Origin: Lichenicola cladoniae
GTDB taxonomy: Bacteria; Pseudomonadota; Alphaproteobacteria; Acetobacterales; Acetobacteraceae
NCBI RefSeq assembly: GCF_013201075.1
Contig: NZ_CP053708.1
Span: forward strand, 239,001-303,000
Direction: 5' to 3'
Length of the DNA stretch: 64,000 nucleotides
The position numbers were made by a program, and so were the translations under genes. This document shows positions 35,851 to 44,837 of the stretch, piece by piece. The notes under the pieces were generated by a model. It made no database searches and was not told the DNA's origin. It worked only from the letters and a program-made list of their open reading frames with translations. The number at the start of each line of letters is the position of its first letter. Positions within the stretch are counted from its first letter, which is position 1.

Positions 35851-37251
35851 TCATGCATCAAGTTTCAGGATGCCCTTGTGGTCGAGGCCGATACCGGACC
35901 GGAGCCGGGTGGCGAGCACGCCGACCGGGTGGAACAGATACAGCCAGGGCGGATCGGCGTTGAGCCGCGACAGGCAGCGTCCATAGGCCACGGCGCGATC
36001 GCCATCCTCGACGCTGTCGTTGGCGGCCCGGATCAGCGTCTCGATCTCCGGGTTCTCGTAGCCCTGCCACCAGACGCCGTGCGTCGTGCTGGAAATCTTG
36101 TCGTTCAGCACCCTGTAGGTGCTGTGCGGCGAAGAGTCGAAGATGGCGAGATCGCCCATGTGCCCGGCGCCGATCTCGCGGGCGTATTCCGGCCGGTCCG
36201 GCTGTTCGTCGAGCCTGACCCGCACACCGACCTCGGCCAGCGCGTCCTGCACCATCAGGCTGATCCGCAGGGCACGTGTCGGCATGTGGTGCGGAGTGCG
36301 CAGGACTAGCTCGCCGGATGGGGCGGCCCGGTCCAGCAGCCGTCGCGCCATGTCCGGGTCGTAGGCAAGTGGCGCTACCGCCGCGTCGCGATACCCGAGA
36401 TGGAACGGGCTGACGATCGTTGCAGCCGGTTCGGCAAGTCCGCCGAACAGATCACGCACGATCCGTGTCTTGTCCACGGCGTGATTGATCGACCGACGCG
36501 CCTCAGCGGAGCGGAAGAACCCGGTGGCGCAGTTCAGGTAATACATCACCGACAAGGTGCCGGTCGCCCGGTGCCAGTTGAGATCGTCGCCGAAGTCCGG
36601 GCCGCGCTCCAGCAGTTCGAGGCCGCAGGCGATGTCCGCTTCGCCGGCCCGTACACGCCGCCGCCGCTCCTCCGCACTCGGCACCGCGATTGCCACGAGG
36701 CGCGATGTGTCGTTCCCGTGCACCGGCTCGAGTATCGCGCGGTCCTGCGGCGTGAACTCGGCAACCCGATAAGGCCCGGTCCCGAGCACGGGGAAGCCTG
36801 CCGCATCGTTTTTCGAGATATAGAACTCGGAGAACACGTCGAGCATGTCGGCGAACGGGTGCGGGCTGGAGACACCGAGCGCGGTGTCTGATAGGACGCT
36901 GAAGCGCGTGTGTTCGAAGTAGCGCGCATACGACCATTTCATGCCGAACATGTCGAGCGAGTCGAGGATCGCCTCGATGAAGGCGAGGATATCGGCCGCC
37001 GTGCAGGGTGTTCCATCGTGGAACCGTGCGTTCTCGCGGATCTCGAACCGCCATGTGCGGCCGCTGCCGTCGTGGCTCCAGCGCGCGAACAGGGCCGGGC
37101 GGACAAGCCCCTCGTGCCAGCGGCAGAGCGGCTCGAACACCAGCGATTTCAGCGTCAGGATACTGGCATCGTCGGTGACGCGGTTCGACGGCAGGAAGTC
37201 GACGCGTTCGAGGACGATCACACGCTCGGTCATCCGCAAGGCCCTGGTCAT
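35851..37251 (-). CDS. Oligopeptide-type (SBP_bac_5) binding protein lacking a signal peptide
   Basis: About 466 residues. Family stretches include LTLKSLVFEPLCRWHEG, TWRFEIRENARFHDGTPCTAADI (split across the conserved FHDG motif), GTGPYRVAEF and ARRSINHAVDKTRI. The ATG at 37251 overlaps the DppC-type stop as ATGA and leads straight into the mature fold, with no hydrophobic leader; an upstream 37-codon extension is only the tail of the permease frame. So it may be cytoplasmic, unlike the partner at 39094-40689. It could be a solute sensor or a degenerate duplicate. Confidence 0.8.
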   Translation of the reverse strand: MTRALRMTERVIVLERVDFLPSNRVTDDASILTLKSLVFEPLCRWHEGLVRPALFARWSHDGSGRTWRFEIRENARFHDGTPCTAADILAFIEAILDSLDMFGMKWSYARYFEHTRFSVLSDTALGVSSPHPFADMLDVFSEFYISKNDAAGFPVLGTGPYRVAEFTPQDRAILEPVHGNDTSRLVAIAVPSAEERRRRVRAGEADIACGLELLERGPDFGDDLNWHRATGTLSVMYYLNCATGFFRSAEARRSINHAVDKTRIVRDLFGGLAEPAATIVSPFHLGYRDAAVAPLAYDPDMARRLLDRAAPSGELVLRTPHHMPTRALRISLMVQDALAEVGVRVRLDEQPDRPEYAREIGAGHMGDLAIFDSSPHSTYRVLNDKISSTTHGVWWQGYENPEIETLIRAANDSVEDGDRAVAYGRCLSRLNADPPWLYLFHPVGVLATRLRSGIGLDHKGILKLDA

Positions 37252-38090
37252 GATGAACGGCGCCGCTGGCGCGGGTCGAGCAGCGCACCGAGAGAATCGC
37301 CGATCAGGTTGAACGACAGCACCGTCAGCAGGATGGCGAGCCCGGGAGCCAGGGCCACCCAAGGCGCGCTACGAACAGTTTCGAGGTTGGCGGCGATGTC
37401 GGCACCCCATTCCGGCAATGGCGGCTGCGCGCCCAGCCCGAGGAACCCGAGGCTCGCGGTCTGCAGGATGGCGCTGCTGATCGACAGGGTCGCCTGGGTC
37501 AGCAACGGCCCGATCCCGTTGCGCAGGATGTAGCGCACCAGGATGCGGCCGGTCGGTATGCCGATGCAGCGTGCCGCCTCGACATGCAGCGCGGTCGACA
37601 GCAGGGCGGCCTGCGCGCGGGCCACGCGGGCGAACTGCGGCGCCAGGGTGATGGAAATCGCCATCATGGCGTTGCCGAGGCTCGGACCGAAGGCCGCCGC
37701 CAGCGCGATGGCCAGCACCAGCGCCGGGAAGCTCAGCAGCGCGTCGACCAGCCGCATGATCACGCTGTCCAGCAACCCGCCGAAGAATCCGGCGATGGTG
37801 CCGACCGTGACTCCGGCGATGAACGCCGATGCCACCACGAGCACGCCGATCGCCAGCGTGGCGCGACCGCCGTAGAGCACGCGCGACAGCACGTCCCGGC
37901 CGAACATGTCGGTCCCGAACGGATGTGCCGCCGACGGTGGCCGCAGCATGTGCAGCACGTCGAGCCGGTCCGGGGGCGCGCCAGCCAGCAGCGGCGCGGC
38001 GGCGATCGCCAGCAGCAACAGCGTCAGCATGGCGAGGCCGGCCGTCGCCAGGGGGCTTGCACGAAGCAGCGTGCGCACGCGGGCGATCAT
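37248..38090 (-). CDS. DppC/OppC-like ABC permease
   Basis: A 280-residue inner-membrane permease with six TM segments. The N-terminus has RASPLATAGLAMLTLLLLA, followed by HPFGTDMFGRDVLSRVLYG, the hallmark of DppC-type subunits, and an EAA-like loop with HVEAARCIGIPTGRIL. The start at 38090 overlaps the DppB stop as ATGA. Its ATPases are most likely the OppD/OppF proteins at 27079-29072. Confidence 0.92.
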   Translation of the reverse strand: MIARVRTLLRASPLATAGLAMLTLLLLAIAAAPLLAGAPPDRLDVLHMLRPPSAAHPFGTDMFGRDVLSRVLYGGRATLAIGVLVVASAFIAGVTVGTIAGFFGGLLDSVIMRLVDALLSFPALVLAIALAAAFGPSLGNAMMAISITLAPQFARVARAQAALLSTALHVEAARCIGIPTGRILVRYILRNGIGPLLTQATLSISSAILQTASLGFLGLGAQPPLPEWGADIAANLETVRSAPWVALAPGLAILLTVLSFNLIGDSLGALLDPRQRRRSS

Positions 38091-39097
38091 CTCGATTGCC
38101 GGCGCAGGCGGGGATCCAGCCGCAGCGCGATCAGGTCGACCAGCAGCGAGGTCAGCACGAACATCAGCGCGAACACCAGGGTCGCACCCTGGATCGCCGG
38201 GTAGTCGCGGTTGCGGATCGCCTCGAACGTGTAGCGGCCGAGGCCGGGCCAGGAAAACACCGTCTCGGTCAGGATGGCGCCGCCCAGCATGTCGCCGAAC
38301 TGCAGGCCGATCACGGTCACCGCCGGCAGGATCGCGTTGCGCAGCGCATGGCGCACGATCACCGCGCGTTCCTGCAATCCCTTCGCCCGGGCGGTGCGGA
38401 TGTAGTCGCTGGTCATGGTGGCGATCATGGTGTTGCGGACGAAGCGGCTGAGCGTGGCGGCGAGGAAGCTCGCCAGCACCGAGGCCGGCAGCAGCACGTG
38501 CCGGATCGCGTCCCACAGCGCGCTCCCGTCGCCCTCGAGCACCGCGTCGAGCATGACGAAGCCGGTGATGCCGGTGCGGATCTCCCAGGGATCGGTGCGG
38601 CCGGCGACCGGCAGCCAGCCGAGCCAGACCCCGAAAGCGTATTGCAATCCCAGCGCCAGCAGGAATGCCGGCACCGACACCCCGGCCAGCGCGACGAGCC
38701 GCAGCGCCTGGTCGAGCGGTCCTTCCGGCCGGCGCGCCGCCCAGACCCCGAACGGAATGCCCACCGCGAGCGCCATCAGCAGTGCCGTGACGGAAAGCTC
38801 GATCGTCGCCGGCAGCCTGGTCGCCAGCGCCCGCGAGATCGGCTGGCCGGTCTTGAGCGAGGTGCCGAAATCGCCGTGCGCCAGGCCGCCGACATAGGAC
38901 AGGAACTGCCGTGCCTCGGGTTCGTCGAGATGCAGTTGATGCCGGAGCGCGTTCAGCTGCGCGTTGGTGGCGCCGGGCCCGAGCAGGGTAACCGCGGGGT
39001 CGCCGGGGATAAGCCGGGTCAGGCCGAACACCATTACCAGGACCAGCGCCAGCACCGGCACGACGGCCAGCAGGCGGCGGCCGAGATAGAGGCTCAA
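38087..39097 (-). CDS. DppB/OppB-like ABC permease
   Basis: A 336-residue permease. It begins SLYLGRRLLAVVPVLALVLV, has the DppB signature FGLTRLIPGDPAV, and the EAA-like loop DYIRTARAKGLQERAVIVRHALRN. The only start compatible with the family N-terminus is TTG at 39097, which overlaps the binding-protein stop (TTGA), so it depends on translational coupling. Longer upstream frames are shadows of the binding protein. Confidence 0.9.
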   Translation of the reverse strand: MSLYLGRRLLAVVPVLALVLVMVFGLTRLIPGDPAVTLLGPGATNAQLNALRHQLHLDEPEARQFLSYVGGLAHGDFGTSLKTGQPISRALATRLPATIELSVTALLMALAVGIPFGVWAARRPEGPLDQALRLVALAGVSVPAFLLALGLQYAFGVWLGWLPVAGRTDPWEIRTGITGFVMLDAVLEGDGSALWDAIRHVLLPASVLASFLAATLSRFVRNTMIATMTSDYIRTARAKGLQERAVIVRHALRNAILPAVTVIGLQFGDMLGGAILTETVFSWPGLGRYTFEAIRNRDYPAIQGATLVFALMFVLTSLLVDLIALRLDPRLRRQSR

Positions 39098-40689
39098 GGA
39101 CCGGTTCCGGCTGCAGGATCGCGGTGAACCGACCGGTATTCGGTCAACGGGGGGGCGCCGCTGAGCTTCAGTCCCCGGATGTCGGCCCGCGCGAACACGA
39201 TCACCCTGTTGCTGAACAGATAGATTCCGGGCACGCGGTCCATGATCCGGTGCTGGATCTCGCCATAGAGCGCCTTGCGCCGGACCGGATCCGGACAGGA
39301 CTGGGCCTCGAGGATCAACCCGTCCAGCGCCCGGTCGGGTGGCATCCTGAAGGTCATCGCGGTGTCGGCCAGGCTCGACAGGTACCCGATCGTGATGTGC
39401 GCATCCGGATCGTTGTACCAGGCCTCGCGGCCATCGAGTGCCACCTCGAAATGGCCTCCGGTCTGGATGGTACGCAGGCTCGGGAACTCGACCTGCTCGA
39501 TCCGCACGTCCAGGCCGACCGCGGCGAAGTTCGCCTGCAGGAAGGTCGCCACCGTCGCCCATAGGCTGCCCTGGAAGGTGTAGAGGGTCAGGTGGATGCT
39601 GCCAGGGGCGTAACCGGCCTCACGCAACAGGCGGCGGGCCTGGACGGGGTCATAATGGAACGCGGTGCGTTCCATGGTCGGGTCGTACGCCCAGTTGCTG
39701 CTGGGCAATGGCCCGTAGGCACGATCGACGGTGCCGTCCATGACGCCGTCGATCAGGCCGTCGTAATCGACCGCGAGGGCCATCGCACGCCGCACCCGCA
39801 GGTCCCGCGTCGGACCGCCGGCGGCCCGGTTGTTGAACTCGAGCTGGCGCATGATCTGGCTCGGGGCCTCGATCACCTGGATCGCTGGGTTCCTGCGATA
39901 GGCCTTCAGATCCTCCATCGGCAGCGCCGAGAGCTGTCCGTTCTGCTGGCAGATGTCGATGTCGCCATTCTCGAGCATCAGGCGACGCGTCGAGGCATCG
40001 GCGATGACCAGATAGACGATCCGCCGCATTCCGGGTGCGCCCCGGAAATAGGTGGGAACCGCATCCAGGATGAGGCTCACGTCGGGATCGTAATGGCATA
40101 TGCGAAATGGCCCGCTGCCGACCGGCGTGTTGGCAAACGCGGCCCCCATCGAACGCACCGCCGTCGGGCTCACGATCGCCGCCTGGGGCTGGGCCAGCAG
40201 GGTCAGCAGGAAAGGGATCGGCCGCGAGAGCCGGATCTCGACGATCCAGCGACCCGTGACCGTGACGGCCTGCACCGCATCGAGGCTCGCGCGCGTGTAG
40301 GAGTTGTGCGTCAGGCTGCGATCCAGGGAGAATTTGACCGCTTCCGCATCGCAGGCAGTACCGTCATGGAAGCTCACGTCGGTGCGCAGCTGGAATGTGG
40401 TGACGCACCCGTCCGGCGAAACCGTCCAGGATCGTGCCAGCCTGGGTTCCGGCATGGTCTGGCTGGCATCGCCCCAGGCGACCAGCGTGTCGAACACGTT
40501 GAGGATGATCTCGCTGCCGATCGGTTCGGCGCGATTGACCGCCGGCTCGAGCCCGACCGGGTCGGACGCGACGGCGATCACCAGTGTCTGTGCCCGCAAC
40601 GATGCGGACGATGCTGCCCTGGCCCACGCTGGCAACAGGAAGCCGGCGCCTGTGGCGAGCACCATCTCCCGTCGCGCCAGCATGACCAT
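39094..40689 (-). CDS. Oligopeptide-type ABC substrate-binding protein, exported
   Basis: About 531 residues. The N-terminus (LARREMVLATGAGFLLPAWARAAS) is a Tat-like or Sec signal, then VIAVASDPVGLEPAVNRAEPIGS and SFHDGTACDAEAVKFSLDR identify SBP_bac_5. The ATG at 40689 is preferred to TTG at 40704 and ATG at 40683. It is first in the reverse operon binding protein-DppB-DppC-second binding protein-VOC-NTPase/FGE. The shared ATATC-N6-GATAT motif lies 18 bases upstream, matching the arrangement before the TonB receptor. Confidence 0.88.
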   Translation of the reverse strand: MVMLARREMVLATGAGFLLPAWARAASSASLRAQTLVIAVASDPVGLEPAVNRAEPIGSEIILNVFDTLVAWGDASQTMPEPRLARSWTVSPDGCVTTFQLRTDVSFHDGTACDAEAVKFSLDRSLTHNSYTRASLDAVQAVTVTGRWIVEIRLSRPIPFLLTLLAQPQAAIVSPTAVRSMGAAFANTPVGSGPFRICHYDPDVSLILDAVPTYFRGAPGMRRIVYLVIADASTRRLMLENGDIDICQQNGQLSALPMEDLKAYRRNPAIQVIEAPSQIMRQLEFNNRAAGGPTRDLRVRRAMALAVDYDGLIDGVMDGTVDRAYGPLPSSNWAYDPTMERTAFHYDPVQARRLLREAGYAPGSIHLTLYTFQGSLWATVATFLQANFAAVGLDVRIEQVEFPSLRTIQTGGHFEVALDGREAWYNDPDAHITIGYLSSLADTAMTFRMPPDRALDGLILEAQSCPDPVRRKALYGEIQHRIMDRVPGIYLFSNRVIVFARADIRGLKLSGAPPLTEYRSVHRDPAAGTGP

Positions 40690-40706
40690 CCAGAGTTCAC
40701 CCAATC

Positions 40707-40727
40707 TGATATCTCAAATGATATATC
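40707..40727. promoter_or_regulatory. Shared operator motif, copy 3 (before binding-protein operon)
   Basis: Core ATATC-TCAAAT-GATAT, a perfect inverted repeat extended by TG on the left and ATC on the right. It is nearly identical to copies at 21193-21212 and 22030-22051. Location immediately upstream of the operon start codon fits a repressor site. Confidence 0.6.
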
Positions 40728-40787
40728 CGGGTAGGGCTCCCGTCAAAGCTTCCGATCAAGCCTGGTGTTTTACGGGCAGCGTAGCTG

Positions 40788-41801
40788 TCAGACTAGGTGC
40801 TGGTTGAGGCACGCGCGCAAGGCTCCGGTGCGCAGGAAATCGATCGCGGTCGACGTCGTCAGGCGGCGTTTGTCCGCGATCGATTCTGGCGCATAGAAGG
40901 CCGAATGCGGGGTGATGATCAGCCGGTTGCGGATCCAGTCCTCGCCCTCGCGCCACGCACGCAGCAACGGGTGCCCGTAGTCCGGCGGCTCGGTCGGCAG
41001 CACGTCCAGGCCGGCCGCCTGCAGGCGGCCGCCCCGCAACGCATTGGCGATCGCATCGAGGTCGACGACGCCGCCCCGGCTGGTGTTGATCAGGATCGCA
41101 TCCGGCGGCAACGCGGCCAGGGCATCCGCATCGATCATGCCCCTGGTATCCGGCGTCAGCGGCGTATGCAGCGACACGATGTCGGAGTCGGCCATCAGGT
41201 CATGCAACGAGATATGCCGCCTGTAGCCGACCGCGAGTTCCGCGCCGGGCGGCAGATGCGGATCGAAGAAGCGGACCTGCATGTCGAAGCCGGATGCGCG
41301 CCGCGCGGTGGCAACGCCGATCCGGCCCAGTCCGACGATGCCGAAGCGAAGACCGCGGAGACGACGCACGGTCGGCATGCCCAGCGCCGCCCAGCCTCCT
41401 GCTTCGCGCAGGGTCGCGTCATAGCTCGCGATGCCGCGGGTCAGCGACAGCAGCAGCGCGAGCGCATGGTCCGCAACCTCGGTGGTCCCGTAGTCTGGAA
41501 CGTTGCAGACCGGAATACCGCGCCGCGCCGCTGCCACGATGTCGATATGGTCGTAGCCGACGCCGGACGTGACGATGATCCTGCACCGGGTCATCTTCGC
41601 CAGGATGTCGTCGGAGAGACGATGCCGGCCGCGATAATTCAGCCAGGCATCGGCACGCGCATAGACAGCGTCCGGCAGCGCCGTGCCGGGTGCCAGGTCG
41701 TAGGGCATGAATTCGAGATCGAAGTCGCTGCCGCACAGCGCGTGCTCGATGTCCCGCTCCGGATGCTGGGGATCGACGACGACGATAAGCGGCTTGTTCA
41801 T
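40788..41801 (-). CDS. D-isomer-specific 2-hydroxyacid dehydrogenase
   Basis: A 337-residue NAD-dependent enzyme interconverting 2-oxo and 2-hydroxy acids. The Rossmann motif is GIVGLGRIGVATARRA; the catalytic set is Arg in NTSRGGVVD, Glu in the PTEPPDYG region and His in TPHSAFYAPES. ATG at 41801 starts MNKPLIVVVDPQHPE; upstream frame has no family similarity. It is the last gene of the TonB-receptor/amine-oxidase operon, where it may reduce the oxo acid made by the oxidase. Confidence 0.88.
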   Translation of the reverse strand: MNKPLIVVVDPQHPERDIEHALCGSDFDLEFMPYDLAPGTALPDAVYARADAWLNYRGRHRLSDDILAKMTRCRIIVTSGVGYDHIDIVAAARRGIPVCNVPDYGTTEVADHALALLLSLTRGIASYDATLREAGGWAALGMPTVRRLRGLRFGIVGLGRIGVATARRASGFDMQVRFFDPHLPPGAELAVGYRRHISLHDLMADSDIVSLHTPLTPDTRGMIDADALAALPPDAILINTSRGGVVDLDAIANALRGGRLQAAGLDVLPTEPPDYGHPLLRAWREGEDWIRNRLIITPHSAFYAPESIADKRRLTTSTAIDFLRTGALRACLNQHLV

Positions 41802-41826
41802 CGGCAACCTCTTGGACGAGCCGCGA

Positions 41827-42573
41827 TCACGCGTAATGGGAATGCGACAGGAAAGCCCGGATGTCTGGATGGGAGGCTTCGTTGAAGAACATATCGGTGG
41901 GTTGCTGCTCGAGAATGCGACCCTGCTGCATGTAGACGATCCGGTTCGCGACACGACGCGCGAAGCTCATTTCGTGGGTAACCACCAGCATCGTCACCTG
42001 CTGTTTCGCAAGGTCCGCGATGGTCGCCAGAACCTCCGCGGCTAGGCCGGGATCGAGTGCCGATGTCGGTTCGTCGAACAACACCACCAGGGGCTCCATC
42101 GCCAGCGCACGCGCGATCGCCACGCGCTGCTGCTGGCCGCCCGAAAGCTGCGACGGGAACTTGTCCGCGTGCGACGACAGGCCGACCTGCGCCAGCAGCC
42201 GAAGCCCGAGTTCGTGCGCCTGTGCAGGGCTTTGGCGGCGGACCCGGATCGGTCCCTCGACGACGTTCTGCAGCGCGGTCATATGCTGCCAGAGATGGAA
42301 GCCCTGGAAGACCATGCCGACCCGTGCACGAACGGCCGCAAGGGCGCGTGTCGGCATGGTGCTGGTCACAGGCTGCCCGTCTATCAGCAGCGTGCCGGCC
42401 TGGTGCGGCTCGAGCTGGTTGATGACCCGCAGCATGGTACTTTTCCCGGCGCCGGACGGCCCGATGATGCCGATCACGTCGCCCGCGAATACGTCGAGCC
42501 GGATATCCTGCAACACCGGATCGGCGCCGTAGCTTTTGCAGATCCCATCCAGGCGGACGACGGGCACGGTCAT
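41827..42573 (-). CDS. Polar amino-acid ABC transporter ATPase, GlnQ-like
   Basis: A 248-residue ATPase. Walker A GPSGAGKST, Q-loop GMVFQGFHLWQHMT, signature LSGGQQQRVAIARAL, Walker B VVLFDEPTSALDP and the switch His in VVTHEMSFARRVANR are all present. Q-loop and VTHEM are characteristic of glutamine/polar amino-acid importers. ATG at 42573 overlaps the permease stop. Confidence 0.94.
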   Translation of the reverse strand: MTVPVVRLDGICKSYGADPVLQDIRLDVFAGDVIGIIGPSGAGKSTMLRVINQLEPHQAGTLLIDGQPVTSTMPTRALAAVRARVGMVFQGFHLWQHMTALQNVVEGPIRVRRQSPAQAHELGLRLLAQVGLSSHADKFPSQLSGGQQQRVAIARALAMEPLVVLFDEPTSALDPGLAAEVLATIADLAKQQVTMLVVTHEMSFARRVANRIVYMQQGRILEQQPTDMFFNEASHPDIRAFLSHSHYA

Positions 42574-43232
42574 GGTGAGCCTCCTACGCCGGGTGCCAGG
42601 CGTCGTTCCAGCCAGATCTGCAGCAGCTGCAGGACCGACGTCATCGACAGATAAAGCACGCCCGCGGTCCCCAGGATCTCGGCAACCTTGTAGGTGGAGC
42701 TGTAGATCGACTGGCTGGTGAACATCAGTTCCTGCACGGAAATGACCGACACCAGTGACGAGTTTTTCAGCAGGTTGATCGACTGGCCGATATAGGGCGG
42801 CAAGGCCGGGCGAAGTGCCTGCGGCAGCACGATCCGCCGCATCACGAGGCCCGGCGTCATGCCGACCGCCAGGGCCGCCTCGCGCTGCCCACGCGGCACG
42901 GTCAGGATCGCAGACCGGAAAATGTCGATGTAGTAGGCGGCCGAGTTGAGCGCCAGCACCAGCACGCCGGCGGTGAATGCCGGCATGCGTATGCCGATCC
43001 CTGGCAGCCAGTAGTACACGACGAAGATCTGCAGCAGCAGCGGCGTGCCCCTGATCAGCCAGACGTAGATCCCGACGATGATCCGCAGCGGCCGCGCCTT
43101 GGAGAGACGCAACATGGTCAACGCCAGGCCGAGGATCGATCCGCCGATCAGCGATAGACCCGACACGGCGATCGTGGTCCCGCTCGCCTGCAACAGGTAG
43201 GGAAGGTAGTTCCAGACGATTGCCCAATCCAC
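42570..43232 (-). CDS. Polar amino-acid ABC permease, GlnP-like
   Basis: A 220-residue permease with five TM segments. Family marks are LLQASGTTIAVSGLSLIGG, IRGTPLLLQIFVVYY and the EAA loop EAALAVGMTPGLVMRRIVLPQALR. It starts with GTG at 43232, 15 bases after the amine-oxidase stop. With the GlnQ-like and GlnH-like proteins it forms a full importer. Confidence 0.92.
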   Translation of the reverse strand: MDWAIVWNYLPYLLQASGTTIAVSGLSLIGGSILGLALTMLRLSKARPLRIIVGIYVWLIRGTPLLLQIFVVYYWLPGIGIRMPAFTAGVLVLALNSAAYYIDIFRSAILTVPRGQREAALAVGMTPGLVMRRIVLPQALRPALPPYIGQSINLLKNSSLVSVISVQELMFTSQSIYSSTYKVAEILGTAGVLYLSMTSVLQLLQIWLERRLAPGVGGSP

Positions 43233-43246
43233 GCGCGTCGCCTCGA

Positions 43247-44794
43247 TCAGAGCTTCGCGGATTGTCGATGGGCGGCGATACCGTCGATCGCATAGTACGC
43301 CGACTGGATCGCGCCCTCCTGCCAGCCATTGATATGCGTCAGGTAGTCGGCCGCGAAGAAGAACGGTCCGTCGGGCTTGTTGAGCCGGTCATAGGCCCAT
43401 TGCGTATCTGTCTCGAAGACCGCTCCGGTGCCGAGACTGTAGGGGATATTGCCCCATGTCACGGATACCGGCCGGGTCAGGCTGTCGCCGTGGCCGGGAT
43501 AGACCTTGCCGATCGCCGCACGCGCGAGAGTGGCCTGCTCGCCCAGGGGTTTCGGGCTGATTTCGGTTTCTCCGCCATACAGGACCAGGACACCTTGCGG
43601 CGAGAGCAGGCCGCCGCTCGGATGCCAGATCACCGCGTTCGGCGATTTCAGATAGGTGATCCCGCCGAGGACATCGTAATCGGTCTCCCAGAAGCGCGGG
43701 GCCTGGAAGGCGATCTTCTGGCGCATGTGGCTGCCGGGGGTGCTGATCGCGCGTTTCACATCGGGCGAGAAGTCCGACGGGATCGAGGAGAGCACGGCGA
43801 GCGGAATGGTCGAGAGGCAGATGTCGGCATCGACGGCATGCGACGTGCCGTGCTTCTTGTCGGTGTAGATAATCCGCACGCCGTCGCCGCGGCGTCCGAC
43901 ATGGGTGACTTCGGCATTGGTCGTGATGACCGGGCCGAGCTGGCGTGCGAACGCCATCGCGATGCGATCCATGCCGCCGATCGGCTGCAGCATCGTCGCC
44001 TGCATCACGAAGAGCTCCTCGTACATGATGCTCTTCCACATGTCGGCATCCAGCAGCACCGACATCGGCACCGGCGGAAGAATGGTGCCGACATCCTCTG
44101 CCGCGCCGGGGACGGTCACGTAACCCGATTTGGACGAGCCCTTATAGAGAAGATCCGGCGCGAGATCGCCGTAGACGCGCAGGAACGCGATCATGCGGTC
44201 CCGGTCCTGCACGGTCATCACCGCATCGAGGCCGTGCTGGTTGATCGATTTCGCCAGCATCTCGGATATGTGGCCCCGCGTGTCGTTGGCAGCCTGGCCG
44301 AGCGTGATCGGCCGGCCGCCATTGACGGCATCGTCCTGGATCGCCGCCTTGTGGTTGGCGTTGATTTCCACTTCCATCGCGACGCCGAACTGTCGGCAAT
44401 AGCCCAGCAGCGCCTTGTGATGGCTCGGGATCCGGCCCGGACCCGCGTTGAAATACTGGCCCTCGTCGAAACTGCAATGCTGCGTCCGGCCGTCCGCGAA
44501 GCGTACCGTGTCGCCACCGCGGATCGTCCAGCTCTTGCCGCCGACCCGCTCGCGTGCCTCGAGTATGGTGCAGCGGTAGCCGGCGCGGCCGAGTTCGTAG
44601 GCAGCAGCCATTCCGGCAATACCGGCGCCCAGGATCACCACGCTGCGCCCGTTGCCGGAACCCGGGGCCAGAACCGGGCGCTTCGTTTCGGCATAGGCTG
44701 GCGCGATGTCGAGACCTTGCAGCGCCAGGTGCGCCGCACCCAGTCCACCGGCAAGGCCGACGCGCATGATCCAGTCGCGACGTGTCATCGACAT
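43247..44794 (-). CDS. Tat-exported flavin monoamine oxidase
   Basis: A 515-residue FAD enzyme. The N-terminus MTRRDWIMRVGLAGGLG is a twin-arginine signal, so it acts folded in the periplasm. The FAD motif VVILGAGIAGMAAAYELGRAGY is followed by ERVGGKSWTIRGG, both typical of amine oxidases including L-amino-acid oxidase. The C-terminal flavin-binding region reads PFFFAADYLTHINGWQEGAIQSA. AAGGA lies eight bases before the ATG. It lies inside the amino-acid transporter genes, so substrate would be oxidised outside and the product imported, or the reverse order. Confidence 0.9.
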   Translation of the reverse strand: MSMTRRDWIMRVGLAGGLGAAHLALQGLDIAPAYAETKRPVLAPGSGNGRSVVILGAGIAGMAAAYELGRAGYRCTILEARERVGGKSWTIRGGDTVRFADGRTQHCSFDEGQYFNAGPGRIPSHHKALLGYCRQFGVAMEVEINANHKAAIQDDAVNGGRPITLGQAANDTRGHISEMLAKSINQHGLDAVMTVQDRDRMIAFLRVYGDLAPDLLYKGSSKSGYVTVPGAAEDVGTILPPVPMSVLLDADMWKSIMYEELFVMQATMLQPIGGMDRIAMAFARQLGPVITTNAEVTHVGRRGDGVRIIYTDKKHGTSHAVDADICLSTIPLAVLSSIPSDFSPDVKRAISTPGSHMRQKIAFQAPRFWETDYDVLGGITYLKSPNAVIWHPSGGLLSPQGVLVLYGGETEISPKPLGEQATLARAAIGKVYPGHGDSLTRPVSVTWGNIPYSLGTGAVFETDTQWAYDRLNKPDGPFFFAADYLTHINGWQEGAIQSAYYAIDGIAAHRQSAKL

Positions 44795-44837
44795 GAATGA
44801 TATCCTTGGGGAAAATCGTACGGATCTAAAATCGCGA

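Noticed and set aside
44796-44806. GATATCC upstream of the amine oxidase
   Set aside because: Half-site only; no second arm for the ATATC-N6-GATAT motif.
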